From: Saccharum officinarum
Lineage: Eukaryota; Streptophyta; Magnoliopsida; Poales; Poaceae
Length of the DNA: 64,000 nt
Direction: 5' to 3'
Assembly: GCA_020631735.1 (NCBI GenBank)
Contig: CM036159.1
Span: forward strand, 20,747,511 to 20,811,510
The notes below the pieces were generated by a model that saw only the letters and a program-made list of their open reading frames with translations, did no database searches and was not told the origin of the DNA. Position numbers and translations under genes: made by a program. This document shows positions 20,998 to 33,799 of this stretch, one piece after another; the stretch's first letter is position 1, and each line of letters begins with the position of its first letter.

Positions 20998-23900
20998 TCA
21001 TGCCCTTAGCTCAACATAGGAACCTGAGATCCCTGAGGTGCCAATCAGGGAGATCTGCAAGTAGAACAGTTAGATTATGAGTAAGGAGTCCTAAATATAT
21101 ATGCTATTTCACTAGCTTCAGTCCTTACACAACAAGCAGGCTCGATGTGTATCGAAATGAGAACATAATTCCATACATGCTATGAGGTTGAGTAGGACAT
21201 AATTCATTTTCATCATCAGAAAATAATCCGATGAAAAAAAAAACTAAAGGAGAAGGTACATTTTCATAGCAATAACGACATGAGACCAGAACATCCCTTC
21301 CCCATAAATGGTACACTAGTGCAGGGATAGAGTCCGGAACGACGATATTCGGGATAGGGTTGGGGTGGCACCAATTGAGGAGAAATTGATTCAACATCGG
21401 TTGAGATGGTTTGGACATGTCCAACGGAGGCCCCCTGGTGGAGTTCTAAAGCGGGCCGATAATGTAAAGAGCGGTAGAGGTGGACCTAAACTAACTTGGG
21501 ACGAGTCCGTTAAGAGAGATCTTAAGGAGTGGAATATCTCCAAGGATTTAGCTATGGACAGGAGCGCTTGGAGATTGGCAATCAACGTGCCTGAACCGTG
21601 ACCTCTTTTTGTCTTGTGCCCTTTATGTCCCTTTTTGTGTCTCCCTGTTTCTCGTCTCTTTTGGGTTTCATCTCTAGCCTACCCCAACTTGTTTGGGACA
21701 AAAGGCTATGTTGTTGTTGTGTTGTTGTTGTTGTTGTGCACGAGGTGTTTGAAAAAGCATGACCATGTGATTCTTATAAAACTGCTTGCCTGCTAGTAAT
21801 GCCGTGAGCAAAAGATCATGGAGGAAGACCAGACAATATTGGCCAGGAATCAGCTCGAATGCATGCTTGTTTTGCTGGTTTATAGAAAGTAGGAGAAATG
21901 GGAAAATATTTACTAATTTAAAAATAACAAAATTACCCTGAACCAATAAAGCAAAGTCTAACTCACATATCACCAATTCCAAAATGTCTGATACAGTTTT
22001 TCTCAAAATCCTACCCGCAGAGAGCATTGACATTAGCTTGTCCGTGGTGGTAACAAAACAATTGGTTGCTGTCACCTCACCACAGACAGAAGGGGAGCCA
22101 TATTTGGTACTTCAGAATTCACATGCAAGGTGCAACTGGATGCGATTCCGGTACCATGATTTCTATGACATACATAAAAACTAATTTAACAAACCTTGCC
22201 AGATCTTGCTACGACACTCAGGGCTAATTTGGAAACTCAAATCCCCTTGGGATCCCTGTCTTTTTCCAGGGTGGGAAATCCATGGAGAAATAATTTGAAT
22301 AATTATTTAGTTCTTCGTGGAGGGTTTTCCATCCCTTGGTGTGCCTCCCCCTTGCTTCCAAATTAGTCCTCAATGCATGAACACTTACAGCAAGCCAGCC
22401 AGCTATGGTCAGTTGTTATGCATAATTTGCTTAAAATTTAAAAAAATTAAACAGGAAAAAAACACATATGAAACTATTTGAGAAGCCTGAAGTACATATT
22501 ACCCACTCCAAGTTACCCCCCCCCCCCAAAAAAAAAAATTGTACCAAGTGAAATACAATCAATAAGGGTTTAGGATCCCACTGGCAACTGAACAATTCGC
22601 AACAGTTTATGGAAATCATGGGCTTCCACTTGGTATGGAAAATAACGGACGGACGGATGGTTACAGAAAATACAGATTTGAGTTTTTAATAAATTTTCTT
22701 CAGATAGGCAAAAGACCAATCATGGGAAATTCAATCAACAATACAAAAATCAGTCAAGCAATAAACAAGATAAAACTCTATTAAAAATGCATTAACAGTT
22801 TAACACTGCATATGGAACAAAAACTGAACATAACCTCAAAAGGAACTATGGCACAGTTAGAAGCAGAGAAACTTTTACAAACATCAAGAATCACAAAAGT
22901 ATCAGCCAACATATTTCTAATTTTCTACCAGCATAAGACAGTACTTAAGTAAAACTGTACCACAGGGACAAGTAACATTCAGAAGACATACCTTTCCCCA
23001 CTCAGAACCTATGCCACTGCATCTCATTTTGAGGTGTATCATTTTTGTCCCTAACTCAGTCTCCACCTTCTTTCTTAGATAATTTTCCTCAGGGCCAAAG
23101 GACTCCAGATATGTCATGTAGCGATTATATGCAGCTTTAACAGCATCTTCAATATAACCAGGTAAGGAACCCACATTCTGCAAAAGTTTTGTCTTGATCA
23201 GACTGATATAAGCACCCCAAAAAATACATGAGGAAACAGAGATAACAAGTACTGACTTCGCCAGTCAGGCCACAAAGATCATCAAGAGCCATTCTTAGGG
23301 TAACCAAGGTTCCACTAAATTCTTCACACGCCTCAGCTGCACGAAATACATTTTTCAAAGCCTCTTGACCAGCATTATCATTGGTGGCTTTAGATACTGC
23401 TTTCTTTGCTTCCGCTACGAGAGAATCTGGAAGTTCATTCCAACTAGCAGCCAACAAATCCTTAAATGCGGATTCTATCTCTGGATCAGATATTGCAGGC
23501 AAGTGCTTTTCACTCGAACTGAAGAAGCGTCTCAGTTTCCATGAGATAGGATTGTCGCCACCTGAGTTTATAACATGGACAAGCTAATTAAGAATGAAAA
23601 GTTTTAAGTGAAGTGCAATATCAGAATCACATCAAAATGAAAACAAATAAGGCATCATTGACTCTTCTAGCATTTTTCCCAAATATGTAAACACAAATCA
23701 AAGACAAAAAAATCCACAACTCCAAGGATTTCACATAAAATAACTCAATCTCGTTAAAGGAAGTTTAATCACTTTGAATCCCCTTTAACCATTTTCTCAC
23801 AGAATCCAGCACATATTAAATTAGAGTGAAAGATTAGTATTAACCAATAACCAACCAAGTATTTTCTTTGCAAACTAACATGGAAAACAGGAAAGAGGCA

Positions 23901-24854
23901 ACCATTGTATCCCTTTTAGTTAATGACTGTACCCCTAAGTCCATGGTTCAGAACACCATATATTGGAATAGAACAGTTGGGTTACATAAAGCACTGCCTC
24001 CCTCACCGCCCAAATCGGTGTGCCTCCCTCACCGCACACAATGTCCCTTATCCCCTTCCATTCCCTTCAAAACCATGTCCTTATTCCCATCCACCTTCTG
24101 TCAAAACCAACTCTCCTTGCAGACATCAGCATAGGATGAGCCAATCCCTAGACAGTAACAACCTCATGCCGCCCCTGACCCCATGCGTGAAAAAACATAA
24201 ATAATCTTCTTCTTCTTTTTTGTTGCTGATTTCCTGAAGCCCGTGTACTCAAACAAAGGCTAGACAACCTTTTTTCTAGTTGCTACAGAAGCAAATGCCT
24301 CGCTGCAAGCAACATCACTCGTGTTGTATAAATAAGAAAGTGAGTTCATTAAAAAGTTTGATTAGACATTAGCCTAGAAAGAAACACTCTAGGACCACAC
24401 GTTTCACGTCCAGGCAACTCTCTCAGTCATGTTGATATATACTCTGAGCTAGAGTATGTCAACTTCCAGTCAATCATAAACTCTCACATAATAACACCCT
24501 TGCCTACGGAGTAATAGCTTATTGCAATAAATCTCCCCACTAGCATCAACCTGGAGTTCTAATCTCCCTAGTAATTAGAGCAACCATATCTAGGACTAGG
24601 AGGATCCTAACCAGGAATTGACCCGGAAGCCCCCGGTAAAGGGATCAATCTGATCCAGGCACCCACACGCGGTAAAATCAACAAGTAGTCAAAGAGACGT
24701 GGGGAGGAGTACCTGAGAGCGCGGTGATGGGGCGCGAGAGCATCGCAGCCCCGGCCGTGGGCCGGGAAGCAGCGGACAGAGCCGACGAGACTGCCGGGGC
24801 GAGGCGCAGGAGCCGTCGTGCGGCGGAGGAGCGGAGGGCGGCAGCGGCGGCCAT
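20998..24854 (-). CDS. SDH5: succinate dehydrogenase subunit 5, mitochondrial
   Basis: Four exons join in frame: 24713-24854, 23257-23561, 22992-23177, 20998-21054 (690 nt, 229 aa). SDH5 is a plant-specific extra subunit of respiratory complex II. The first 45 or so residues are rich in Ala, Arg and Ser with no acidic residues (mitochondrial presequence). Diagnostic blocks follow: KHLPAISDPEIESAFKDLLA, ALKNVFRAAEA, SFGPEENYLRKKVETELGTK, MIHLKMRCSGIGSEWGK, and the tail GTSGISGSYVELRA. The last exon codes only 18 residues and lies beyond a 1937-bp intron that holds a MITE and an antisense LINE piece. A Copia-like LTR begins 72 bp upstream of the ATG, so the 5' UTR and promoter must lie mostly in transposon sequence. 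The coding frame is undamaged. FAHD1-like and SDH5 converge. Confidence 0.92.
21333..21737 (+). mobile_element. 5'-truncated LINE, 3' end only
   Basis: The frame IRDRVGVAPIEEKL, then QHRLRWFGHVQRRPP, then SVKRDLKEWNISKDLAMDR ends at ...AINVPEP and a stop. This is the familiar C-terminus of grass L1-type reverse transcriptase polyproteins. The usual 3' leader (cctaccccaacttgtttgggac) and a (TTG)n tail (21708-21737) follow. It is antisense within the SDH5 last intron. Confidence 0.85.
22221..22369. mobile_element. MITE (149 bp) in SDH5 last intron
   Basis: Inverted ends GGGCTAATTTGGAA and GGACTAATTTGGAA. The target repeat TCA is at 22218-22220 and 22370-22372. Confidence 0.75.
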
Positions 24855-24926
24855 CCCCGAGGCGGCGCGGGGAGGACGAGCGGGCGCGGGCGGCGGCTGC
24901 GGAGGCGGGGCAGTTTCGGTGGTGTG

Positions 24927-25554
24927 TGTCGTAAAACGTACGGACTTAATCCTAGAAGTAAAGAAGAAGGAGGAATCCTAATCCGTTTGTATGTGGGTTC
25001 TTAGAGCAACTCCAACGGTTTTGTATTTTTTGTTTAGCAAAAAATGGAGTTTGCCAACTCTCAAATCAATATGGGGAGGAGAAAAAAAAGGTTATCTCCA
25101 ACGGTTTGGCAAAATTGACTTGCCAAAATCCAAAAAAAGAAACCCGACAGCGCGGGAGGGAAGAGCGCATGCGGGAGTAGTGCGTGAGATGGAATGCCAA
25201 GCCGATTGCGAGCTTGCATATATGCCAATCCATCTCAGGATTTTGCCAAGTTAACAAAAATGCAAAACCCATTTGCCAAACCGTTGGATATGAGTTTTGT
25301 AGACTTTTTTGCAAAAACAGGAATGCAAAACCCATTTGCAAAACTGTTGGAGTTGCTCTTACCAAAACTCTTAGCCCTTGGCAGGACTATATATACGTGG
25401 GAGCTCTATGTTGTAATCACCAATATTCAGAGGAATAAAGAATAGTCTTCCTACATCTTGTATCTATGTGTTCTACTTTCATCTACTATATTGATATTGA
25501 TCATGAGAGACGGAGAAGGAAAGATTCCAACCGCTGGCAACATGTTTTATAACA
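24927..25554 (+). repeat. 5' LTR of the Copia-like element (split by a MITE)
   Basis: It matches the 3' LTR on both sides of the MITE at 25004-25358. A TATA-like 'ctatatatac' lies near 25387. Confidence 0.88.
25004..25358. mobile_element. MITE (355 bp) nested in the 5' LTR
   Basis: Near-perfect inverted ends GAGCAACTCCAACGGTTTTG and GAGCAACTCCAACAGTTTTG. TTA is duplicated (25001-25003 and 25359-25361). The 3' LTR shows the empty site (gctcttaccaaaac). Internal 'caaaacccatttgc' words are repeated. Confidence 0.9.
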
Positions 25555-28500
25555 CGTTATCAGCACAACAAGCTCTACGTCGACATCTCGTTGAAGCCGT
25601 CGCCATCGACGCTGCCGCTCATACCGACGTCCCTGCCGGCTGCCACGACTACTTCGACGACGTCGACATCCCGACGTTGTTAGCGGAACGGATCTGCTAC
25701 CTCTACCTGCAACTAATTGCACTGCATCGACATGTACCATCGTCGTCAAGCATGCAGTTCTATGACAAATGCCAAACACCCTACGCGGTATGTATCTACT
25801 AACCACTGTCCTACGCGGCACGTGAGGTAGATCAATTGGCATCCTTAATAATCAAAGGTATGATTTGATTCGAAACGGTAGATTGGTTTACGTCTGGCAA
25901 TGAAATCAGATTTATTTTCCAATCTACTTGTGTCGGCCTCGATCACCGAGTCGTTTTTTATGTTGCATGCATGCGGTGCGGCCATGAGATCGCATAAGCT
26001 TGTTAGGCTAATATGCACGTAGAGTTTCATCTACGAGAACAAAGCCAAGAAGGCAACGGCATGATCGTCATTGCATCACGTGGCATAGCAGCCATGACAT
26101 GGAGTACTGGATCTTGTTGATCGTCCATATCTAGCAGATTGATTTTGAATTTTTCAACATGCAAATCAACGTGGTTGTTGTTGTTGCACGCAACACATGC
26201 CACCGTCTGCGACTTGCACGTCGCCGAACGCAAGCAGAACTATAGGCCAGCAGTCGCTAATTATTGTTAAATTAATATGCAAGAAGAAAATAAAACACCA
26301 TGCATACATGTATACGTACATCAATTTTGTGCATGCAAGCACATCTATACGAGTATTGGCCTGGCAACCTGAACGTGCACAAGTACATCACCGCTTACCC
26401 ATATGTCAGTACAATTGCATCTGTTGTGGATTTGACACGCAGTCAGTACCGTTGGATCCGGCGGCCCTGCGTTGGCGTCGGCTACGCAGAAAGTAAACGA
26501 CATCCCATGTCGTGCTCGGACAGAATCCGAGTTACATGTTTCCATGGTCCCAAACCGAAGATTAGATTCAAACCTAATGTTGTATGCCTGTATCTATGAC
26601 CATGGTGAATTCGGCCTGCACGCCTATATACCAACGATGATCCACGTATTACTGCATGAATAGTACATCGCTACATGAGCAAATAGTACCATGCAGGTGC
26701 TATCGCATAGATTTCATCGGCGCCGCTGCTACAGTGGGCCGTATCAGCACTTGCATGTGTGCACATCTACGCTTGAATGCAGCACACTAGCGTGGTGGCA
26801 CCCGCTACTACGGTCTCTCCAAAGGTGGATTATCGATTGAGCCGAAATTGGGTAAATTTTCGAAATAGCAACCGGAAGTTGTAAATTTCACCTTGCTATA
26901 TTCCTCCATAATACACCTTGATGTTTAGGAAACTAAGTTTCTTTTTGTAAAATACATTTACAATAATCATTTTATGTTCTTGTATATGAGTTATGTGTCG
27001 ATATTTTCTTATGCTCATTTGAATGCAATTACTTATGACACATCATGACTTATTTATATATCATGTAATTGCAAGTATAAAATCTTGAATGATTATGTAG
27101 GAAACATGGTATAAGATATATGAGTTCTCTGAATCTTGTAGATCTTAGACTTATCATCTTTAAGAGGCTCACATTTGTTCTTCCTAGCGTAATGAATTTT
27201 TTGGGATGAACAAATACTTGGTATTAATTCTGAAAATTTACATATACCATAATCCTAAAAATGCTAGGATGCTTCTAAGAATATTTTGAATAACCATCCA
27301 CTACCTTTTTGCACCTTGCTACTTGTTTACATGTAGTAAACATATATGCATATGGTCCAATTTATGTTGATATGTATGCCTTAAAAGAAGAAGAAATATC
27401 CTAGAATTACTCTAAATATAAGAATTATTTGGTGCAGTCATTATTAATTCCATGTAGGATATTTTGCTACCATTAAAGTGTAGTGAATTTAGAATATATA
27501 TCTCCTAATTACTCTCTAGAATGAGTATATGGCCGAGAGAAATAACAAATGCATTGTGGGACTCACTGCATGAGAAAAAACCCAAATTATGACTATAGAA
27601 TATCATATTGCATTTGAATTTTCAAGCTTGTATGCCTATGGATTGAGGTATAATGCCGCTCTATAAACAATAGTTTAAAGCTTTGTATTAAATGTCTAAA
27701 AGACAAGATGGTAAATAAGATTTTATTAATGAATGTTCTCGAAGAAATGTCTCTTGTGTATAGAATATCAAAGAGCAATGCAATACATGAAGTATTTGAA
27801 TTTATCATTAGAAAATACTCAAATAGAAATTGAGTTGGAATTTTTAGACAGCTTTATAAACCAGGATATTGTAAGCTTGCATATGTTACACCCCTTGAAG
27901 GCTTGTGACGGTATATCATAACTTTTAAATAAAGCATGAAGCTACCACATGTCATGTATAGAAGTAAAGACATGTAAGAATGGATATTATTTAGAATTAG
28001 AATATTTAAGGGTTTTTCTTGAAGAACTTGAATCATGTGCTTATATATTTGTTTTGTCTTTAAAATTACTATCCTGAAGTATTAGTAGTAGCGGAGGTGC
28101 ATTAAGTTTTAATTCTTGTTGAATTAAGTGGTTCTCGTATACTCATAGAAGAGTTAATGGTTAATCTATTGGCTTGAAGACTAATATGAAGTATTTAATA
28201 TTCTTAGTTGCAATTTTTACTTGCAGTAATATATGTTAACCTTGCATGGAATGAATTGTGTTTTACATATAAACAATTGCCTATTGCCTATCTAAATAAA
28301 TTTTGCATTAATTTATCCACAAAGAAGCCTTAGTTAACCATGAAGGTTATCATTCTTTGTGCACCACTACCATGTAGGTAGAAGCAAGTATTTAATACTT
28401 CAGCCCAGAAACTAGAAGTTTATGTCCTACCCTGAATATGTTGTTGTACACTGAATAGTATACTGGATATGTGAATTTTATGCCAGAACCATTGAATACT

Positions 28501-29624
28501 AGAAGTATGATTGAATTATATTAAACATATGAAATGATTTTTCATATATGCAAGAAGCATATTACTACTTGAAGTAATTATGGCATGAAAAGGGGGAGGA
28601 ATTTTGAGTAAAGGCATGAGAAAATGTGGGTAATATATATTTAACAGGCATAGTCTTTCTAAATCTATCTTTAAGTGAAGTGCATGTATAAGAACTTGGA
28701 GTTCTAGTCATGTTCTTTCCAGCAGAATTAACTTTCTCTACATTGCACTAATTGCAAGTAAGCTTGTAGCATTTTGTTGATATCTATTACGTTGGATTGA
28801 ATACCAACATACCACATTACACTTGAATGTGTATCACTATGTTATGCTCTCGTCGAGCTGCACCTATCTCCACTCTTACATGAATATTAGCAAAGAAGCT
28901 ATATTTGTAGCTTGTAGCTAACTTGCACTTTCCCCATAATAAGATTGACTAGCTAGTATACTATGTCTATATAGTTCCCGTTGAACTAAGAAATATTTTT
29001 GCTTTCAATACGTTGCATGCATAAGCGATATATTGGTCTATGGCCAAGTAGCCTATGATCAGGGAGAGTTGCTTAAATTAAAATTAACTAAATGGAGAAG
29101 TGACCCACTTGAATGGGCTGAATTATAGTGGAAATTGAGTTAATAGATAAAACACTTAATGATGATTTGGGATTTATGAAGAAAAGGCATTTGGTTAGAA
29201 AATTATAGAAGAAATTCCTTGTAAGTTTGAATGTTGCATATCTATACTTTTGAAGTATATGGTCCATTTTTATGTATGAGTAATTGAATCATTTTTTGGC
29301 TAAACAATAAAGAAGCTAGATAATGAAATAGTTTTTTGAACTATAATATGTGCAAATCAGGGGGAGAACACCCCAGAGTTTACAGGAATGATGAACATTC
29401 TTTATTGCACTTTATGTATTCTAGCTCACTGCATATAATGTATAATAACCCCCGTATTTAAATATATGCTTGAATATTTCCTATAAATTTTTATCATAGC
29501 ATACATGAATGGGCCTCCACTTGTAGTTGGAGATACATGAATTTGATTATTTTAAGCCCATGATAGGGATATCTTTTGAAGTATGCTATTATAGATCTAA
29601 TATTGGCATTAGGGGGAGAGAAAG

Positions 29625-29709
29625 GCTATGTTGAATGCCAAATATTATTTCCATGGAAGGAAAGTGATATGTTGAATACCAAATATTATTTCCATGGAAG
29701 GAAAGTGAT
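29625..29709. repeat. about 41-bp tandem duplication inside the Copia-like element
   Basis: Two adjacent copies of a unit that starts 'tatgttgaat(g/a)ccaaat' and ends 'ggaaggaaagtga' differ at one base. Confidence 0.8.
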
Positions 29710-31617
29710 CTTAAGAGAAAACATTCCTTTAATCTTAAAGTAGGAATAGTATTATGCACTAAATCAAACAATAGTTTGACTAATGCTCTTGTGAAGTATG
29801 AAGCAGAGCATATGCTAGATATATTTGAAATGAGAGGAGTAACTTGAAGTTATAGAAAAACCAGAAGTTATGTTTACTAGTAGTAAACTAAATGTTGTAT
29901 ATTATCAAGCTAAAATCTATGGGGACGCCTATGGATTATAGTTTAGTGTACATTTGGTAAATAAAATAAGAACAAACTCCTTCATTCTCATGAAGAGAAC
30001 ACCTCACGAAGAAGGTCAAGCACCTCATGAAGAGGATCATCATGAAGATGAAATCCAACACATAAGCGCGCATCATAGTGTTGGGTACGCAGAACAACAA
30101 ATCATCTCTTGTTTGAGAAATAACAAAGAGACAGAGAATAATCTCATATTATGAGAATATTGAGAGAAAATAATAGTTGTCGACAACACTACCTCTATAA
30201 TTGCAAATGTTTCTCTTATGAGAACCCGAATCCGAAAAATAAAGTCCATGGCAAAGTCGCCTGTAGCGATTATATCGGGTCAATGAAGAAAGCAATTGAG
30301 GTTAAATCCCCCTACTAAGAAGAAATAAATGTTCTGCTATACCTCTGGCAAATGAATTGAATGAATATGGAATATGCAGTTAATAAGTGGATTATGAAAA
30401 TCCATAAAATTCTTGAAGAATATAAATCATAACATATGAAAATTAAATCTCATATAAGTATTAAAAAATCTAAAATAGAATATGTTCATGAATGAATATA
30501 TATGTCTCAAGAAGAGCATGTCCTAGAAGGAAGAGTCATCAAATGACTTTATAGTGAATAACACTATCTCATTGTGTATATCACATAACAATCTCTCATG
30601 AAGCAGAGAATATATCTTATAGAAAAGAAATATTAGTCACAAAAAATGAGAAAGTCCTTGAAGGAGTCAATCCATGAAGGATTTACCAGTCGATTCTTGA
30701 ATAAACACCATTAATCCCTGAAGTGAATAGAGACCTGAGAGAAAGAAAATGAGGAATCATATAAACACTTAGAAAGTGTATATTGTAAAGATAAAAATGA
30801 AGTGTTGATATCCTCTAAATACCATGAAGGTATAAGAGTAGTGGTGATTTTGGCAATTGAATTGTCCCCTAAATGTTATATGTGAGACTGGATTTTTATT
30901 ATTTATTGGTATAATCAAAATCTTGAAGATTTGTAGAACATATAATTTGAAAATCTACTAAGGAAGAATAATAGTTTGGTGTACTATCTAGAAGATATTG
31001 AATATTGTAAGTTATTTACCCCCATAATCCTCTGATATGATTTATTATCCTGAAGGATAAATTTTTGTCTTGCACAACTAATAAGTGGTCATTTATGCAT
31101 GAAGTATATCACTCTTATTTTCTCATATTATAATTCATAAGAGAATTTCGAGCCAACATTTTGAAGGATATAGTATTATGGTACTGCATACCATTATTAA
31201 GCATACATTTATGAAATGTGTGGTTTGAGCAATGTAGTTCAAATGATGGCTTTATGAGGGGGAGTATATTTTATTGCATCTACCTTGAAGGTAAACCATC
31301 AGAATTACAAACATCAAGTAGATCATATTTGCTAAAACACTGAAGTTTATACATATATCATGAAGATCAATATCTATTCATTAAGAATAGAATATCCCGA
31401 AGAATACATAACCAAGAAGGTTAGATGTTGTACTCTTTTTTCCTATGTGAGTTTTTACTTGAAGGTTTCTCACACAAGGTTTTTAATGAGACAACATGTG
31501 CAATACAATTAACGAATGCGATGTACTCTTTTCTCCAAGAACTGTTTTTCCCACTGGGTTTTCGGATGGAGTTTTTAACGAGGCATGTGCATATCGTGGT
31601 AATCGCCCAAGGGGGAG

Positions 31618-31893
31618 TGTTGTAAAACATACGAACTTAATCCTAGAAGAAAAGGAGAAGGAAGAATTCTAATCCTAGTCCGTTTGTATGTGGGCTCTTA
31701 CCAAAACTCTTAGCCCTTGGCAGGACTATATATACGTGAGAGCTCTATGTTGTAATCACCAATATTCAGAGGAATAAAGAATAGTCTCCCTACATCTTGT
31801 ATCTATGTGTTCTACTTTCATCTACTATATTGATATTGATCATGAGAGACGGAGAGGGAAAGATTCCAACCGCTGGCAACATGTTTTATAACA
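31618..31893 (+). repeat. 3' LTR of the Copia-like element
   Basis: It starts TGTTGTAAAACATACG after the polypurine tract and ends TTTTATAACA before the GTGTG duplication. Confidence 0.88.
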
Positions 31894-32179
31894 GTGTGGG
31901 GTCGAGGTCGCAATCGGCCGGAATTTTTTTAAATAATATTTTTTTAATGAACAATTGTAAATCTTGAATCTAGGAGTCTGTCAGTCCCTATCGGTCATCC
32001 AGCTACCGACAAGGTTCGGACAGCGCCGTCTTCTACGGCAATGGACCATATGAGACCGATGGGGTCCTGTCGGCTATCCGCTGGCCGATAGGTCCCTTCT
32101 CCCCCTCGCCTTGCCTCCCCTCTCCCATCTGCGCCGCCGATCGCCGCTGCTCGTCCACCCTGCCGCACCGGCGGCCTCC

Positions 32180-33690
32180 CTGCGGACAATTTTTATTTTT
32201 TTAATATTTTTTATTCAATATTTTAATAATAATTGCTCTAAAAAAATGTGTGGATTTGACCCAAATAACGTTGTCGCGCCATATGCATTGGTGCGGCAAC
32301 ATCTGCCACGTTAGATGGCGTTTTCAACGTGAAAAACGCTGTTACGCCACTCCCGCTGATGGGACAGTATTGTTTTATCGCACCACCAAGAGTAGCGTGA
32401 CAGGACAAAACCTTTAAAAATCATAACTCTTTGATACGACATCGGATGAAGATGAAATTTATATAAAAATTGAAGCCCTCAATGAGATCTACAACTTTGC
32501 AGTTTTGAGTTTTTTGATTTGAGGACGTTAAGATGCCTAAAAATTAATATAATATTTCAGGAGCATAATAACCGCTTACATGTGCTTGTCGCGTTAGAAG
32601 AATAATATCAAATGAAGGTACTTTTTACACAAAAGTTGTAGCTCTCAATGAGATCTACAACTTTGTAGTTTTAAGGTTTTACTTTTGAGATCGTTAAAAT
32701 GCACGAAAAAATAATATAAAATTTTAGCAGCACAATAATCACGTATTAACGTTTGTCGCATTATAAGAATAATATCGTTTTTGTATGGCGTCAAATGAAT
32801 ATACATTTTATATCAAAATTGTAGCCCTTAGTGAGATCTATAAGTTTATTGTTTTGAGTTTTCACATTTAGAGTCGTTAAGATGCTCAAAAATAATATAA
32901 AATTTCAGTCGTTAACATGCTGCTAAAACTTTATGTTAATCTTTAGAGTATGTTAACGACGTTAAATATGATAGCTCAAAACTATAAACTTGTAGATCTC
33001 GTTAAGAGCTACAACTTTGATATAACATGTATCTTCATTTGACACTATACGAAAACGATATTATTTTTCTAACGCGACAAGTGTTAGTACACGATTATTA
33101 TGCTGCTGAAATTTTATATTATTTTTTCGTGCATTTTAAGTATCTCAAATGTAAAAACTCAAAAATACAAAGTTCTAGATATCATTGAGAGCTACAACTT
33201 TCATTTAAGAAGTATCTTCATTTGACACCATACAAAAACGATATTATTTTTCTAATACGACAAGCACTTGTATGCGGTTATTATGCTCCTAAAATTATAT
33301 ATTAATATTTTAAGCATCTTAATGTCCTCAAATGAGCTACAATTTTGATGTCTCTACTAAGTTGTAGATCTCATCGAGAGCTACAATTTTAATATAAATT
33401 TCATCTTCATTCGACATCATACGAAAGAGTTATGATTTTTTAAAGTTTCAGTCTTGTCACGCCACTCGCGATGGCGCGACAGAACAGTACTGTCACGCTA
33501 GCGGGAGTAGCATGACAGCGTTTTTCACATCGAAAACGTCGTCTAACATGATGGATGTTGCCGCGCTAATACATGTGGCGCGACAATGTTATTTGATCGC
33601 CACATCCGCAAAAAAAATTTAGCAGTGATTGTTATTGAAATATTAAATAAAAAAGGATTAAAAAATAAAATTTTTCCCCTCCCTGCGCCT
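32180..33690. repeat. 1.5-kb foldback palindrome built of 165-185-bp units
   Basis: Sequence from about 32180 rightwards matches the inverse of sequence from about 33690 leftwards. The centre is near 32935, where gtcgttaacat (about 32909) faces atgttaacgac (about 32950). Each arm holds several diverged units with 'gagatctacaacttt', 'aatataaaattt(c/t)ag' and 'gcgcgacA' words; the word gagatct recurs at 32484, 32650 and 32833. No coding potential. Confidence 0.75.
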
Positions 33691-33799
33691 ACCGGCGCCG
33701 AATCCGACGGAGGTTGTGCTGCCGCCGTCCTCCACGCAGGCACAAGTAAGTTTCTTTTTTCTTTTCTTTTTGTAAATTTAGATTTCAATTTTGTTCGTT

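Larger units (their letters stand above)
24927..31893 (+). mobile_element. Copia-like LTR retrotransposon, degenerate or non-autonomous
   Basis: LTRs lie at 24927-25554 and 31618-31893 with TG...CA ends. The target duplication GTGTG (24922-24926 and 31894-31898) is perfect. A primer-binding-site-like TTATCAGCACAACAAG follows the 5' LTR, and a polypurine tract (aagggggag, 31609-31617) precedes the 3' LTR. Without a nested MITE the LTRs are about 270 and 276 bp. I count about 12 substitutions plus one indel between them, so it is an old insertion. The 6-kb interior is AT-rich with no long frame. Short pieces such as TNALVKYEAEHMLDIFEMRG (about 29777-29840) may be the decayed end of a Copia polyprotein. 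Confidence 0.88.
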
